Source: Goleter apudmare HA4340-LM2 (lineage in GTDB: Bacteria; Cyanobacteriota; Cyanobacteriia; Cyanobacteriales; Nostocaceae). Taken from it: 64,000 nucleotides of DNA. Of the stretch, positions 7,957 through 15,888 are shown piece after piece. The first letter of the stretch is position 1. Every line of letters starts with the position of its first letter. Location of the stretch: assembly GCA_019359495.1 (NCBI GenBank), contig JAHHHF010000064.1, positions 186,001 to 250,000 on the forward strand, written 5' to 3'. Below the pieces are notes generated by a model, which did not search any database, was not told the DNA's origin, and worked only from the letters and a program-made list of their open reading frames with translations. The position numbers and the translations under genes were made by a program.

Positions 7957-9756
7957 ATGATATCAACAAAAAATCTCAACATTTGGAAATTATTATGGCA
8001 GTTGATTTGCTACAAACCGAAACTATATATAATTGATAGCTGCTTCTGGATTTTAATCATAGGTTTGCCTGCTTTACCAGGGTTAGTCATCCGGGAATTT
8101 TTCGACCGCCTGACAGATAAGGCACAATTCGGATTCTCACCTCTAGCTTTGATTGTATTGTTTATGGCTCTGAATTTAGCACATATCGGAGTTATATTTG
8201 CGGGGCGTATTACCAAAACTCAGCACCGTTTCATAATGCGGTCATTACTGCAACATAATTTGTTATACGGTCTTTTCAAAAATCATACTGCACAGCCAAT
8301 GGTTTTTAATAAAGATGCTGAAAAAACTATATCCCAGGGTGAAATCATTAGTTACTTTCGTGATGATGCCGAACAAATAGAAAATAATCTAGCATTGTTA
8401 TCACAAATACTAGGAGAAGGAATATCTGCTGTTTTTTGTTTAGTAATTTTATTTACTATCAATGTCAAAATGACACTATTTATTTTTCTACCCCTGGTAG
8501 GAATAATAGTGATTATTCAACGAGCAGAAACTCGTATTAAACAGTATCGTCAAGCTAGCCGCCAAGCAACCGAAAAGGTGACAGGAATTTTAGGCGAAAT
8601 ATTTGGCTCAGTACAAGCGATTAAAGTAGCTGGTGCAGAAAAAAATGTGCTGGCTTATTTTCGGACTTTGAATGACCAACGCCGCCAGATGATGATTAAG
8701 GATAGCTTATTCAATGCCATTATTAATTCTGCCTTTCATAATACTGAGTACTTGGGGATAGGGATAATTTTGCTGCTAGCTTCTCAATTAATGCAGAGTG
8801 ATGTTGGTAAATTGACAGTAGGTGATTTTGCCGTATTTGTCTACAACGTTTGTTTTGTGACTGGCTTTTTTACCTCTCTTGGCAATTTTAGGGCGTTATA
8901 TAAGCACACAGAAGTTTCTTTTGAACGTATGGCTAGTTTACTATCTGGAGTATCAGTAAATTCTTTGGTAGCTGCCAATCGACTTTTTCTCAACGATTTG
9001 AATGGTCGCAAGAAACCTTTACCATTAGTAATACAACCTTTGAGAAATCAGAGGGATAGCCTGCAATTATTAAAAGTATCTAATTTAACTTATTATTATC
9101 CTGGTACTAACCAAGGAATTACAGATGTTAGCTTTGAAATTCAGCGCGGTAGTTTGACTGTAATTACTGGTCAGATTGGTTGTGGCAAAACTACATTGCT
9201 ACGAGTATTATTAGGATTACTACCCAAGCAAAGCGGGGAAATTTACTGGAATAGGAAGATGGTTGAAGATCCTGCTAATTTCTTTATTCCGCCTCTTAGT
9301 GCTTATACTCCTCAAATTCCGCAACTTTTTAGCTACAGTTTGCAAGAAAATATTTTATTGGGCTTGTCTAAAGATGATAATGACATCGCAACAGCTTTAA
9401 AAATGGCTGTGTTTGAGCAAGATTTAGCGACTATGAATGAAGGTCTAGAGACTTTAGTTGGTTCCAAAGGTGTGCGACTTTCTGGCGGACAAATACAACG
9501 GGTAGCAGCAGCGCGAATGTTTGTACGTCAACCGGAATTGCTGGTGTTTGATGACCTATCCAGCGCCTTGGATGTGGAGACAGAACTGGCGTTATGGTCG
9601 CGGATATTTGTTGACAGCACAAAACCAGAGCAAAATAATTGGACACCGACCTGTCTTGTGGTTTCTCATCGGCGTTCAGTTTTGCGCCGCGCCGACCAAG
9701 TAATTGTTTTGAAAGCAGGTAGAGTGTATGCACAAGGTAAGTTTGATGAGATTTGA
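7957..9756 (+). CDS. ABC transporter, fused permease/ATPase (degenerate-site half)
   Basis: Exporter-fold half-transporter of about 599 residues. Transmembrane helices fill about 20-310 (an early one is FWILIIGLPALPGLVI), and the ATPase follows from about 375. Walker A is GQIGCGKTT near 406, the signature LSGGQIQR near 508, and the His switch lies in VVSHRRS. Walker B reads LLVFDDLSSALD, so the catalytic Glu is Asp, as in the degenerate site of heterodimeric exporters such as TM287/288. This supports pairing with the preceding gene. An upstream ATG at 7918 lies inside a dispersed repeat; ATG 7957 (MISTKNLNIWK) is preferred. Confidence 0.87.
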   Translation: MISTKNLNIWKLLWQLICYKPKLYIIDSCFWILIIGLPALPGLVIREFFDRLTDKAQFGFSPLALIVLFMALNLAHIGVIFAGRITKTQHRFIMRSLLQHNLLYGLFKNHTAQPMVFNKDAEKTISQGEIISYFRDDAEQIENNLALLSQILGEGISAVFCLVILFTINVKMTLFIFLPLVGIIVIIQRAETRIKQYRQASRQATEKVTGILGEIFGSVQAIKVAGAEKNVLAYFRTLNDQRRQMMIKDSLFNAIINSAFHNTEYLGIGIILLLASQLMQSDVGKLTVGDFAVFVYNVCFVTGFFTSLGNFRALYKHTEVSFERMASLLSGVSVNSLVAANRLFLNDLNGRKKPLPLVIQPLRNQRDSLQLLKVSNLTYYYPGTNQGITDVSFEIQRGSLTVITGQIGCGKTTLLRVLLGLLPKQSGEIYWNRKMVEDPANFFIPPLSAYTPQIPQLFSYSLQENILLGLSKDDNDIATALKMAVFEQDLATMNEGLETLVGSKGVRLSGGQIQRVAAARMFVRQPELLVFDDLSSALDVETELALWSRIFVDSTKPEQNNWTPTCLVVSHRRSVLRRADQVIVLKAGRVYAQGKFDEI

Positions 9757-9816
9757 ATTTTTGCTACTCAAGTGCTACTCATTAGAAATAGCAAAAATCA
9801 GATGTTGAGTAGACTG

Positions 9817-11214
9817 ATGAACTTTACTATTGAGAATGCTTTAATTGCGATTGAAGAAGGTTACACCACCGTAGATGTGCAAGTAGTAGAAGGTAAAATT
9901 GCTGCTATTGCGCCAAATTTAGATGTTGTGGGTACTGCTGTTGATGGTAGAAATCAGCTGCTGCTACCTGGATTCTTCAACGCCCACACCCATTCCTCAG
10001 AAATGTGGCAACGGGGGATCATGTCAGTTTTACCTTTAGAATTGTGGCTAGCGGAACTGTATGATTTTGCTCCCCTTGATCCAGAACAGGTGTATCTCAG
10101 CGCCTTGGGAACAGCCGTGGAAACCCTGCTATCTGGAGGGACGAGTGTAGTAGATCATCTGGTGTTGATTCCAGGACAAGAGTTAGAAACCATCGCCACT
10201 GCTGTCAAAGCTTACCGAGAAGTGGGGATTCGCGCCTTCGTAGCACCCCTAATTCAAGATGAATCAATTACTGCGGGGATACCATCTGGAGAATCAGCCC
10301 AAACCCATGAGCCGTATTTTCGTTCAACTACAGCTACCCTGGAACTGATTGAGGAAGCAGTGAGACAGTTTCATCGCCCAGATGAAGGTGTAAATATTTT
10401 AGTTGCACCCACGGGCATACAATTGTGTACAGATGCTTTGTTTACTGGGTGTATTGCACTAAGCGATCGCTATAATCTTTGTCGTCACTCCCATCTACTA
10501 GAAACCAGAGCACAAGAAAAACTCGCCCAAGAAAAATATGGTTGTACTGCTGTTGAGCATCTTAAACGAATTGGGTATTTAGGCGATCGCACCTCTTTAG
10601 CCCATTGTGTCTGGTTGAGTGATGCTGATATCGCCATCCTCGCCGAAACTCAATCTACAGTCGTTCACAATCCCTTGAGTAATCTGCGTTTAGGTAGTGG
10701 CATTGCCCCCATTTTAAAATATCGCCAAACTGGGGTAAATGTCACTTTTGGTTGTGATGGTGCTTCTAGTAATGATTCCCAAGACTTGTTAGAAGCCATC
10801 AAAATTGGTTCGATTTTGCACAACGTCACCGACTTAGATTATCAACACTGGATTACACCTAGACAATCTGTAGAAATGGCATCATTGGGTGGTGCAAAAG
10901 GCTTAAATTTAGCAGATCAACTCGGTTCTCTCACAGTTGGAAAAAAAGCTGATTTAGTACTTTATGACCTCACTAGTTTATCATTACTTCCCCGTACAGA
11001 TCCTGTTGGTTTATTAGTTTTAGGTCGTCCGACAAATGTTGTTAATCGCGCTTGGGTGAATGGCAAGCAAATTGTTGCTGATGGCAAAGTGACCACAATT
11101 AACGTTGATGAATTGCGGCAAGAATTATTTAATCGCAGTCAGTGGGATACTCAGCGTAAATCTCAAACTGTCGCCCAAATTGAAGCACATTATCGCACAG
11201 TAATGGGGTTGTGA
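9817..11214 (+). CDS. Amidohydrolase, TRZ/ATZ-type aminohydrolase or deaminase
   Basis: A metal-dependent hydrolase of the cytosine-deaminase/chlorohydrolase branch. Visible ligands are the HxH in FFNAHTHSSEMW, the HSHLLET motif (His and Glu), the third His in TSLAHCVWLSD and the Asp in TFGCDGASSNDSQ. Members act on guanine, S-adenosylhomocysteine, methylthioadenosine or triazines; the substrate here is unknown. The C-terminal small beta domain includes GSLTVGKKADLVLYD. Earlier in-frame GTG 9772 and ATG 9802 exist; 9817 gives the usual MNFTIENALI opening. It follows the ABC genes by about 60 bp. A link to siderophore release or recycling is only an inference from position. Its 3' end overlaps an antisense antitoxin remnant. 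Confidence 0.85.
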   Translation: MNFTIENALIAIEEGYTTVDVQVVEGKIAAIAPNLDVVGTAVDGRNQLLLPGFFNAHTHSSEMWQRGIMSVLPLELWLAELYDFAPLDPEQVYLSALGTAVETLLSGGTSVVDHLVLIPGQELETIATAVKAYREVGIRAFVAPLIQDESITAGIPSGESAQTHEPYFRSTTATLELIEEAVRQFHRPDEGVNILVAPTGIQLCTDALFTGCIALSDRYNLCRHSHLLETRAQEKLAQEKYGCTAVEHLKRIGYLGDRTSLAHCVWLSDADIAILAETQSTVVHNPLSNLRLGSGIAPILKYRQTGVNVTFGCDGASSNDSQDLLEAIKIGSILHNVTDLDYQHWITPRQSVEMASLGGAKGLNLADQLGSLTVGKKADLVLYDLTSLSLLPRTDPVGLLVLGRPTNVVNRAWVNGKQIVADGKVTTINVDELRQELFNRSQWDTQRKSQTVAQIEAHYRTVMGL

Positions 11215-11350
11215 AACAAAAATCAAAATACGGAACCAACTTTGCGATCGCAATACCTCGGTTAGAAATAATGATTTCTTCTCCAAGCTCTACGCGCAAT
11301 AAAAGCTCTGAGAGATTTGTTTTAGCTTGATCAACATTTACAGTTTCCAT
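11129..11350 (-). pseudogene. Phd/YefM-family antitoxin, C-terminally replaced remnant
   Basis: The first 43 residues (METVNVDQAKTNLSELLLRV through IAIAKLVPY) are a clear Phd/YefM DNA-binding domain. After that, the reading frame runs antisense through the last 86 bp of the amidohydrolase and encodes nothing family-like. The toxin-binding tail and the toxin gene are absent. It is therefore a broken type II antitoxin, perhaps still able to bind DNA but not to neutralise a toxin. Confidence 0.65.
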
Positions 11351-11394
11351 AAAATTAAAAAACTAAGTCTTTAAACTAAGTTTAACAATATTCA

Positions 11395-11682
11395 TCATTC
11401 CAATCTGCGAATTTCTACATTAGCTGTGAGGTCAAGCTGACAAGCTAATCGTGCATTGGGATTGTTAGGCGCTAATGTATCCAACATTTCCTGTTCATCA
11501 GGTTGAGAAGGAGAAATATCACCAACAACCTCAACCAAACAAGTTCCACAAATACCAGTCCGACAACCAAACAAGACAGGTGAATTATGAATAGTCAGAT
11601 GCTCAGATAAATTTTGATAGCTTTTCAAAGTGATAGGAGCAAAATCACTTCCTGGAAAAGAAATAGTACACAGACTAACCAT
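11395..11682 (-). CDS. [2Fe-2S] plant-type ferredoxin
   Basis: A 95-residue ferredoxin with cluster ligands Cys40, Cys45, Cys48 (FGCRTGICGTCL) and Cys81 (ARLACQLD), the standard CX4CX2C...C pattern. The start at 11682 (MVSLCTISFPG) is preferred over 11763, because the extra 27 residues come from a degenerate CGCAGAGG-type dispersed repeat and overlap the upstream gene. It is the last gene of the oxygenase operon and is the obvious electron donor for the Rieske and diiron enzymes. The reductase partner is not in the operon; photosynthetic FNR or photosystem I could supply electrons. Confidence 0.9.
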   Translation of the reverse strand: MVSLCTISFPGSDFAPITLKSYQNLSEHLTIHNSPVLFGCRTGICGTCLVEVVGDISPSQPDEQEMLDTLAPNNPNARLACQLDLTANVEIRRLE

Positions 11683-11700
11683 AGTATTTAAACCAAACTC

Positions 11701-11752
11701 TTGCGTTCTTCTTTGAGGCTTTGCGCGGGAAGCCACTTCGTGTCTATGCGTG
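11701..11752. repeat. Degenerate CGCAGAGG-type dispersed repeat
   Basis: CGCATAGACACGAAGTGG and related words (minus strand) are a decayed copy of the repeat seen near 12969, 21831, 27946 and 52915. It lies between the AurF-like gene and the ferredoxin and creates a false in-frame extension of the ferredoxin. Confidence 0.5.
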
Positions 11753-11755
11753 AGA

Positions 11756-12952
11756 TCAACCAAAATCCTTCAAATCCTCATGATCATACCGCTCAAACCT
11801 CCTAAAAGCACTTCCTTGAGTCGCCAAATATTGAGAAATTGAATTACCTCCCATGAGTGACATTTCTCGATTTCTTCTCCATAAATAATCGAGTTTTTCC
11901 ACATACACCTTATAAGATTGCATCGCTTCTTGATGGGTTAAAAAACTGCGCTGCAAACCTTCCGACTCTTCCGTAAAACAGCGACGCATCATTTCCTTAG
12001 CATCATTATCGCTCATATCAAAAATAGGCGATCGCAGCACTTGATAAATCTTGTTATACAACGCCGGATCATACCAAAAAATCCCGTTAATTGCCGCCGA
12101 AAAGTGAAAGTGATCGCGCTGACATCCCAGCAATCCTAAATTAGCCACCAAGCGCTCAAAAGCAGTTGGGGGAGCAAGGCAGGTAACAACATCGTGAGAT
12201 ACAATAGTTGAACTATTGAAGTGAAAGCTTTCATCTAGGAAGTGATAATAAGAGATTTTGGCGGGTATGGGAGCAGCATCTTGATGAGGATGTTTCTGAT
12301 AATAATTGCTGAGTTTATGCTGTACTAATTTGCCATTTAGTGTCCGCACTCCTCGGACTGTGAAATACTGACAAGCCAAAAAAGTATTATTCGCAGATAT
12401 CAGCCCAAAGTATTGTAATTGAACTTTTTTCCACCAAGTTTTTAAAGCGTTGGTGTCAGCATAAACCATCGTTTCGGTAAAGGGGCCGCGCATGGGGTAG
12501 GTAAATATGAGTTCCCCAAATAATGCTTGCTCAACCTGTTTGGCAATGGTGCGGAAGGCGTTGATATGCGCTCTTTCTTGGGCGGATTCTAAATCTAGGG
12601 TATCGCAGATTAAGCGAAAGTCTTCTTGGGCATAAAGTCCGGCTGCACTGGTTTGATTGAAATAGATAGTTGCAATCTCGGCGGAAACAATTTGGGAGTA
12701 GTATACTACCCAGTAAAGCTGGTTTAAGATTATACGCTGATGTGGGCTGGATTGTGACCACAAAGGTGTACCGTAAAGTAAGGAGAATTCTTCGGGGTTC
12801 CAATACTCGTTTTGGCAATCTTGATAATTAAAGTTGGCGGCTGCTTCATCCATTAAAGCAGTGTGATCTTGCTGTTTGTTGCGGGTGTGGTTAATTTGTA
12901 ATTTGCGATGGGTGGTTGGGTTATTGGAGAGTTTGTGAGTAGTAGTTTCCAT
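11756..12952 (-). CDS. AurF-like diiron oxygenase
   Basis: A 398-residue helical protein with the ligand pattern of AurF-type N-oxygenases. Glu92 lies in IVSAEIATIY; Glu126-x2-His129 in ESAQERAHINAF; and His237-x3-Glu241-x2-His244 in YYHFLDESFHF, the same H-x3-E-x2-H spacing as the AurF metal site. I see no acidic residue between Asp166 and Asp225, where AurF has its remaining carboxylate ligand, so the site may be altered. AurF and relatives oxidise aromatic or amino-acid amines to nitro or hydroxylamine products, while others hydroxylate carbon; the substrate here is unknown. It sits 61 bp downstream of the ferritin-like gene and just ahead of the ferredoxin. Confidence 0.65.
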   Translation of the reverse strand: METTTHKLSNNPTTHRKLQINHTRNKQQDHTALMDEAAANFNYQDCQNEYWNPEEFSLLYGTPLWSQSSPHQRIILNQLYWVVYYSQIVSAEIATIYFNQTSAAGLYAQEDFRLICDTLDLESAQERAHINAFRTIAKQVEQALFGELIFTYPMRGPFTETMVYADTNALKTWWKKVQLQYFGLISANNTFLACQYFTVRGVRTLNGKLVQHKLSNYYQKHPHQDAAPIPAKISYYHFLDESFHFNSSTIVSHDVVTCLAPPTAFERLVANLGLLGCQRDHFHFSAAINGIFWYDPALYNKIYQVLRSPIFDMSDNDAKEMMRRCFTEESEGLQRSFLTHQEAMQSYKVYVEKLDYLWRRNREMSLMGGNSISQYLATQGSAFRRFERYDHEDLKDFG

Positions 12953-12967
12953 AAAATCTATTTTTTT

Positions 12968-12990
12968 TAACGCAGAGGGGCGCGGAGGTT
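12968..12990. repeat. CGCAGAGG-type dispersed repeat
   Basis: AACGCAGAGGGGCGCGGAGG in the spacer just upstream of the AurF-like start. One of several copies in the window. Confidence 0.6.
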
Positions 12991-13013
12991 TGATTAGGGT
13001 TATCGCTGTCTGA

Positions 13014-13940
13014 TTAATACACGCATTGATGAGGAGGGAGGGGGGTAAAGGCTCCTTGTTCGTCTAAGGTTTGGACGATCGCCTGTGCTGATGATCCGCG
13101 CATGAGCGATCGCAGTAGTTGTAATCTGGTTCCACTGTGGGTTTGGGTGTCTAGTTGTTCGAGGATGTGGATTTTTTGCGATCGCGTCAGATGGCCTTTG
13201 ATTTGTTCGATGGCTGATAATACACTTTGCGGCCCTAACTGCACCATAGAGAGAAATTTTGCTAACACATCAAGAATTGTTTTTTGACTGTCAGATGTCA
13301 CTGAAATTTGGTTAAATAATGTATTGCCGGTGCTGTGATGGCGGGCTTCTGCGTGTAGAAAACTGGTGAAAAGTTCTGCGAGAATTGGATGATGGCATTC
13401 TTTGGCTAAATGGCGGTAATGGCTCAAGCCCCATCCTTCTAATACTACCTGAAGCACAAATAACAACACTGCTTTGTCTGGACTTTCAACGACTTCTGCT
13501 AGTAAGCTCAGAAATGGATCGTTGCTGTTAGTTGGTTCTGGTAAAAAATGGCTAATCTGACTCAGGTGATTCGCTTCATCAGCTGTAAACATGGCGTAAA
13601 GCATTCGTTCTTCAACTGTTGCTGCTAACAGTACCATTTTCGCCATGTAACCAACGCCTGCTTTCTCGATGAAATAAGATTCTTTCAACAGATGATGATT
13701 AGCAAGTCCGAGTATGGCTGATTGTTCGGCTAAACTCGCTTGTTGAAAGATTTGGACTTGATGCAAGTTGAAAAATTCTGCATTCCAATAGTTTGATGGT
13801 TGCTGTGAAGCAGCATCCCTCTGATTTGGTAATACTGCTGTTAGTATACGCCGCAATCGGTTGTCTGAATCTGCACGCGGTAACTCAAGTCCAGCAATTT
13901 TATATTCTAAATCCATATTTTTCATGTTCTCAAATGACAA
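13014..13940 (-). CDS. Ferritin-like diiron protein, putative oxygenase
   Basis: A 308-residue protein with an evident four-helix diiron pattern: Glu87/Glu92 (KESYFIEKAG), Glu122-x2-His125 (DEANHLSQ), Glu168 (VLEGWGLSHY) and Glu198-x2-His201 (LHAEARHHS). It matches the ferritin-like oxidase/oxygenase superfamily (as in AurF, AAR/ADO-type and ribonucleotide reductase R2 folds), but I do not recognise the exact family. No signal or membrane segment is visible, so it is cytoplasmic. It lies 8 bp from the upstream Rieske gene and next to a second diiron gene, so coupled oxidations on one substrate are likely. Confidence 0.65.
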   Translation of the reverse strand: MSFENMKNMDLEYKIAGLELPRADSDNRLRRILTAVLPNQRDAASQQPSNYWNAEFFNLHQVQIFQQASLAEQSAILGLANHHLLKESYFIEKAGVGYMAKMVLLAATVEERMLYAMFTADEANHLSQISHFLPEPTNSNDPFLSLLAEVVESPDKAVLLFVLQVVLEGWGLSHYRHLAKECHHPILAELFTSFLHAEARHHSTGNTLFNQISVTSDSQKTILDVLAKFLSMVQLGPQSVLSAIEQIKGHLTRSQKIHILEQLDTQTHSGTRLQLLRSLMRGSSAQAIVQTLDEQGAFTPLPPHQCVY

Positions 13941-13948
13941 ATAACAAA

Positions 13949-14956
13949 TTACGAATTATTTTCCCAAGTCCCCCAGGTTAAAGCTTTCTGGTGATTAACG
14001 TGCTGGATAAATTGCAGAATAGATTGATCGGCTTTCGTGGGAGTCTTCAACTCAAACTGAATCGTTTGAAATACCTGTGTATCACCCTTGGCGAAGTAAT
14101 TACCAACCTGCTGGGTTAACCACAGCAACCCGCGATTTATCACCCATCCCCAAAATCCTGGACGTTTGGGAGTCACGAGAATTGTTTGCCCTTCGGTTTT
14201 ACCACCTGCGATCGCTCGCAACGCAAATATGATGTAGAAGTGCAGAAAATCTGGGCCTAGTGTGACAGTGCCAGTACTGCCATACCAATAGCACATACTA
14301 TAAGTAACTTCGTTGCGGTATAGGGGACGAATCAGGCGGATTAACCAAGAGTCATCACCTCCCCGTGTAGTGTTGCTAAAGGTAATAGCATTGAGGTTAA
14401 GGTCTTGGGAATCAAAGACAATCTCTAAGGGCAGATTGTGTACTGTATTAAAGTGATGAGCATCGATCGCATTAATTAGTAACACATTGGGATGGCAGTT
14501 TTTCACAAACCGAGTCCCCAATATGTAATCGCAGTCTACCTGTTCTAGTTCCGGGACGAAGGGTACAGAACTGGACTTTCCTTCTCCTGTCCACACCCAA
14601 ATCATGCCGTATTTTTCAGCCGTTGACCAAGTTTTGATACATATAGGTAGCGGTTTTCCCTGTGAAGGAACATCTACACAAGTTCCATGTTCATCATATT
14701 TCCAGCTATGGAAAAAACAGCGAATACCATCACCCTCTACCTTACCTTCTGCTAAATGAGCGCCCATGTGAGGACAGTAAGCATCTACTGCTATCACCTG
14801 ACGACTAACTCCGCGATAAATGGCTAGATTTCTACCCAGTACGGTGACAGCTTTTACTTTACCAACCTTTAATTTATGAGATGGCAATGCCCAGTACCAC
14901 CCTTCTACAAATTGTGTCGGATTGTTAAAAATTGCGGGTGGGCTGGTAGAAAGCAT
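13949..14956 (-). CDS. Rieske non-heme iron oxygenase
   Basis: A 335-residue oxygenase. The Rieske [2Fe-2S] site is Cys61-x-His63 (AYCPHMGAHL) and Cys80-x2-His83 (IRCFFHSWKY). The mononuclear iron site is the Asp165-x2-His168-x4-His173 series in NAIDAHHFNTVHNL. A hydrophobic stretch (HFYIIFALRAIAGG) precedes a C-terminal amphipathic part with PGFWGWVINRGLLWL, suggesting membrane association as in KshA/DAF-36-like or chlorophyllide-type oxygenases rather than soluble ring dioxygenases. It starts 5 bp after the stop of the upstream GNAT-like gene. Electrons probably come from the operon's ferredoxin. Confidence 0.88.
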   Translation of the reverse strand: MLSTSPPAIFNNPTQFVEGWYWALPSHKLKVGKVKAVTVLGRNLAIYRGVSRQVIAVDAYCPHMGAHLAEGKVEGDGIRCFFHSWKYDEHGTCVDVPSQGKPLPICIKTWSTAEKYGMIWVWTGEGKSSSVPFVPELEQVDCDYILGTRFVKNCHPNVLLINAIDAHHFNTVHNLPLEIVFDSQDLNLNAITFSNTTRGGDDSWLIRLIRPLYRNEVTYSMCYWYGSTGTVTLGPDFLHFYIIFALRAIAGGKTEGQTILVTPKRPGFWGWVINRGLLWLTQQVGNYFAKGDTQVFQTIQFELKTPTKADQSILQFIQHVNHQKALTWGTWENNS

Positions 14957-14961
14957 AGAAG

Positions 14962-15702
14962 TTAAATTAGAACATAATCTTGGTCAAATTCTAACAATGA
15001 TTCTGACTGCCACATACGCTGTCCAGCACGAGTCAGATTGGCATACTTAATTTCCGTTAAACAAACCAACTCATCGCCTAGTCGATAGTCTGGGTTCTGT
15101 TCTTCAAAAAATTTGATGTGGGGATTAGTCTGTCGTCCTGCGGGGATTTCAATTAAACCCTCTCGTAGAATTTGGGGATGAGGGAAGCGAACAATACCAG
15201 ATGCTTCTTGGTAAAAATCACCGTAGTATTCTCGTGCCAGATTTGCAATCAAGTTTCCCACATCAGCAGGTGTGGCTGCATCATAGCGGGGGTAAAATTC
15301 TTGCCAAAAAGTAGGGAGAAACCGATATGTGCGAAAACCAGAGCAAATGAATAACCAATAAAGTTTATTTTCTGCATGGTATTGGCGCAAAAAATTGACT
15401 GCGGCAATCCAAGTACGTGGTAGGGTTGTACTCGACCAAGCACTAGGATCTACAATAGTATCGCCAGAATACACCACACTGATTTTTTCTCCCAAAAAAG
15501 TTGTCTGGTACAACATCAGAGTTGAAAAGCCTTTGAGAGTATCGGTTATTTCATCCCTCAATAACAACACCCAGTTTTTGCGCTGTAAATCTGTTTGAAA
15601 TACCTCCCAGGTAACGCCTTGAAAGTGAGTGTTTAGCAATGCATACATGGCTATGCGATCGCTTGGTTGCAGCTTTTGAACAGGAACCAGCCAACTCTTC
15701 AT
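14962..15702 (-). CDS. GNAT-like acyltransferase-fold protein of unknown function
   Basis: A 246-residue soluble protein opening KLQPSDRIAMYALLNTHFQG, then WVLLLRDEI and KGFSTLMLY. This strand order and the later YSGDTIVDPSAW resemble GNAT-fold proteins, but I see no clear acetyl-CoA P-loop (Q/RxxGxG/A), so activity is uncertain. The second half is rich in aromatic residues (YWLFICSGFRTYRFLPTFW). Tightly placed between two Rieske oxygenase genes, it likely modifies or carries the same substrate. I do not recognise a named family. Confidence 0.5.
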   Translation of the reverse strand: MKSWLVPVQKLQPSDRIAMYALLNTHFQGVTWEVFQTDLQRKNWVLLLRDEITDTLKGFSTLMLYQTTFLGEKISVVYSGDTIVDPSAWSSTTLPRTWIAAVNFLRQYHAENKLYWLFICSGFRTYRFLPTFWQEFYPRYDAATPADVGNLIANLAREYYGDFYQEASGIVRFPHPQILREGLIEIPAGRQTNPHIKFFEEQNPDYRLGDELVCLTEIKYANLTRAGQRMWQSESLLEFDQDYVLI

Positions 15703-15888
15703 TATGGGGAAATTACCTAAATTAGGTTTGGTAGATGTGTTTCATTAACAATGTATCGAGGAAATTGGTGGAGTTACGGAGTCATGTGACAGATTCTAGA
15801 ATGGTTATTTACACTAGTTATTAATTATTGCTATTCATCCTTAAGCAGATTCAGTCACAAGTAGTCAGAACACTTTAATTTTATTAAC

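Noticed and set aside
11683-11763. 27-residue N-terminal extension of the ferredoxin
   Set aside because: Encoded by a decayed intergenic repeat and overlaps the upstream gene; the ferredoxin fold starts at 11682.
15172-15598. Short ORFs opposite the GNAT-like and Rieske genes
   Set aside because: Antisense shadows of well-supported genes.
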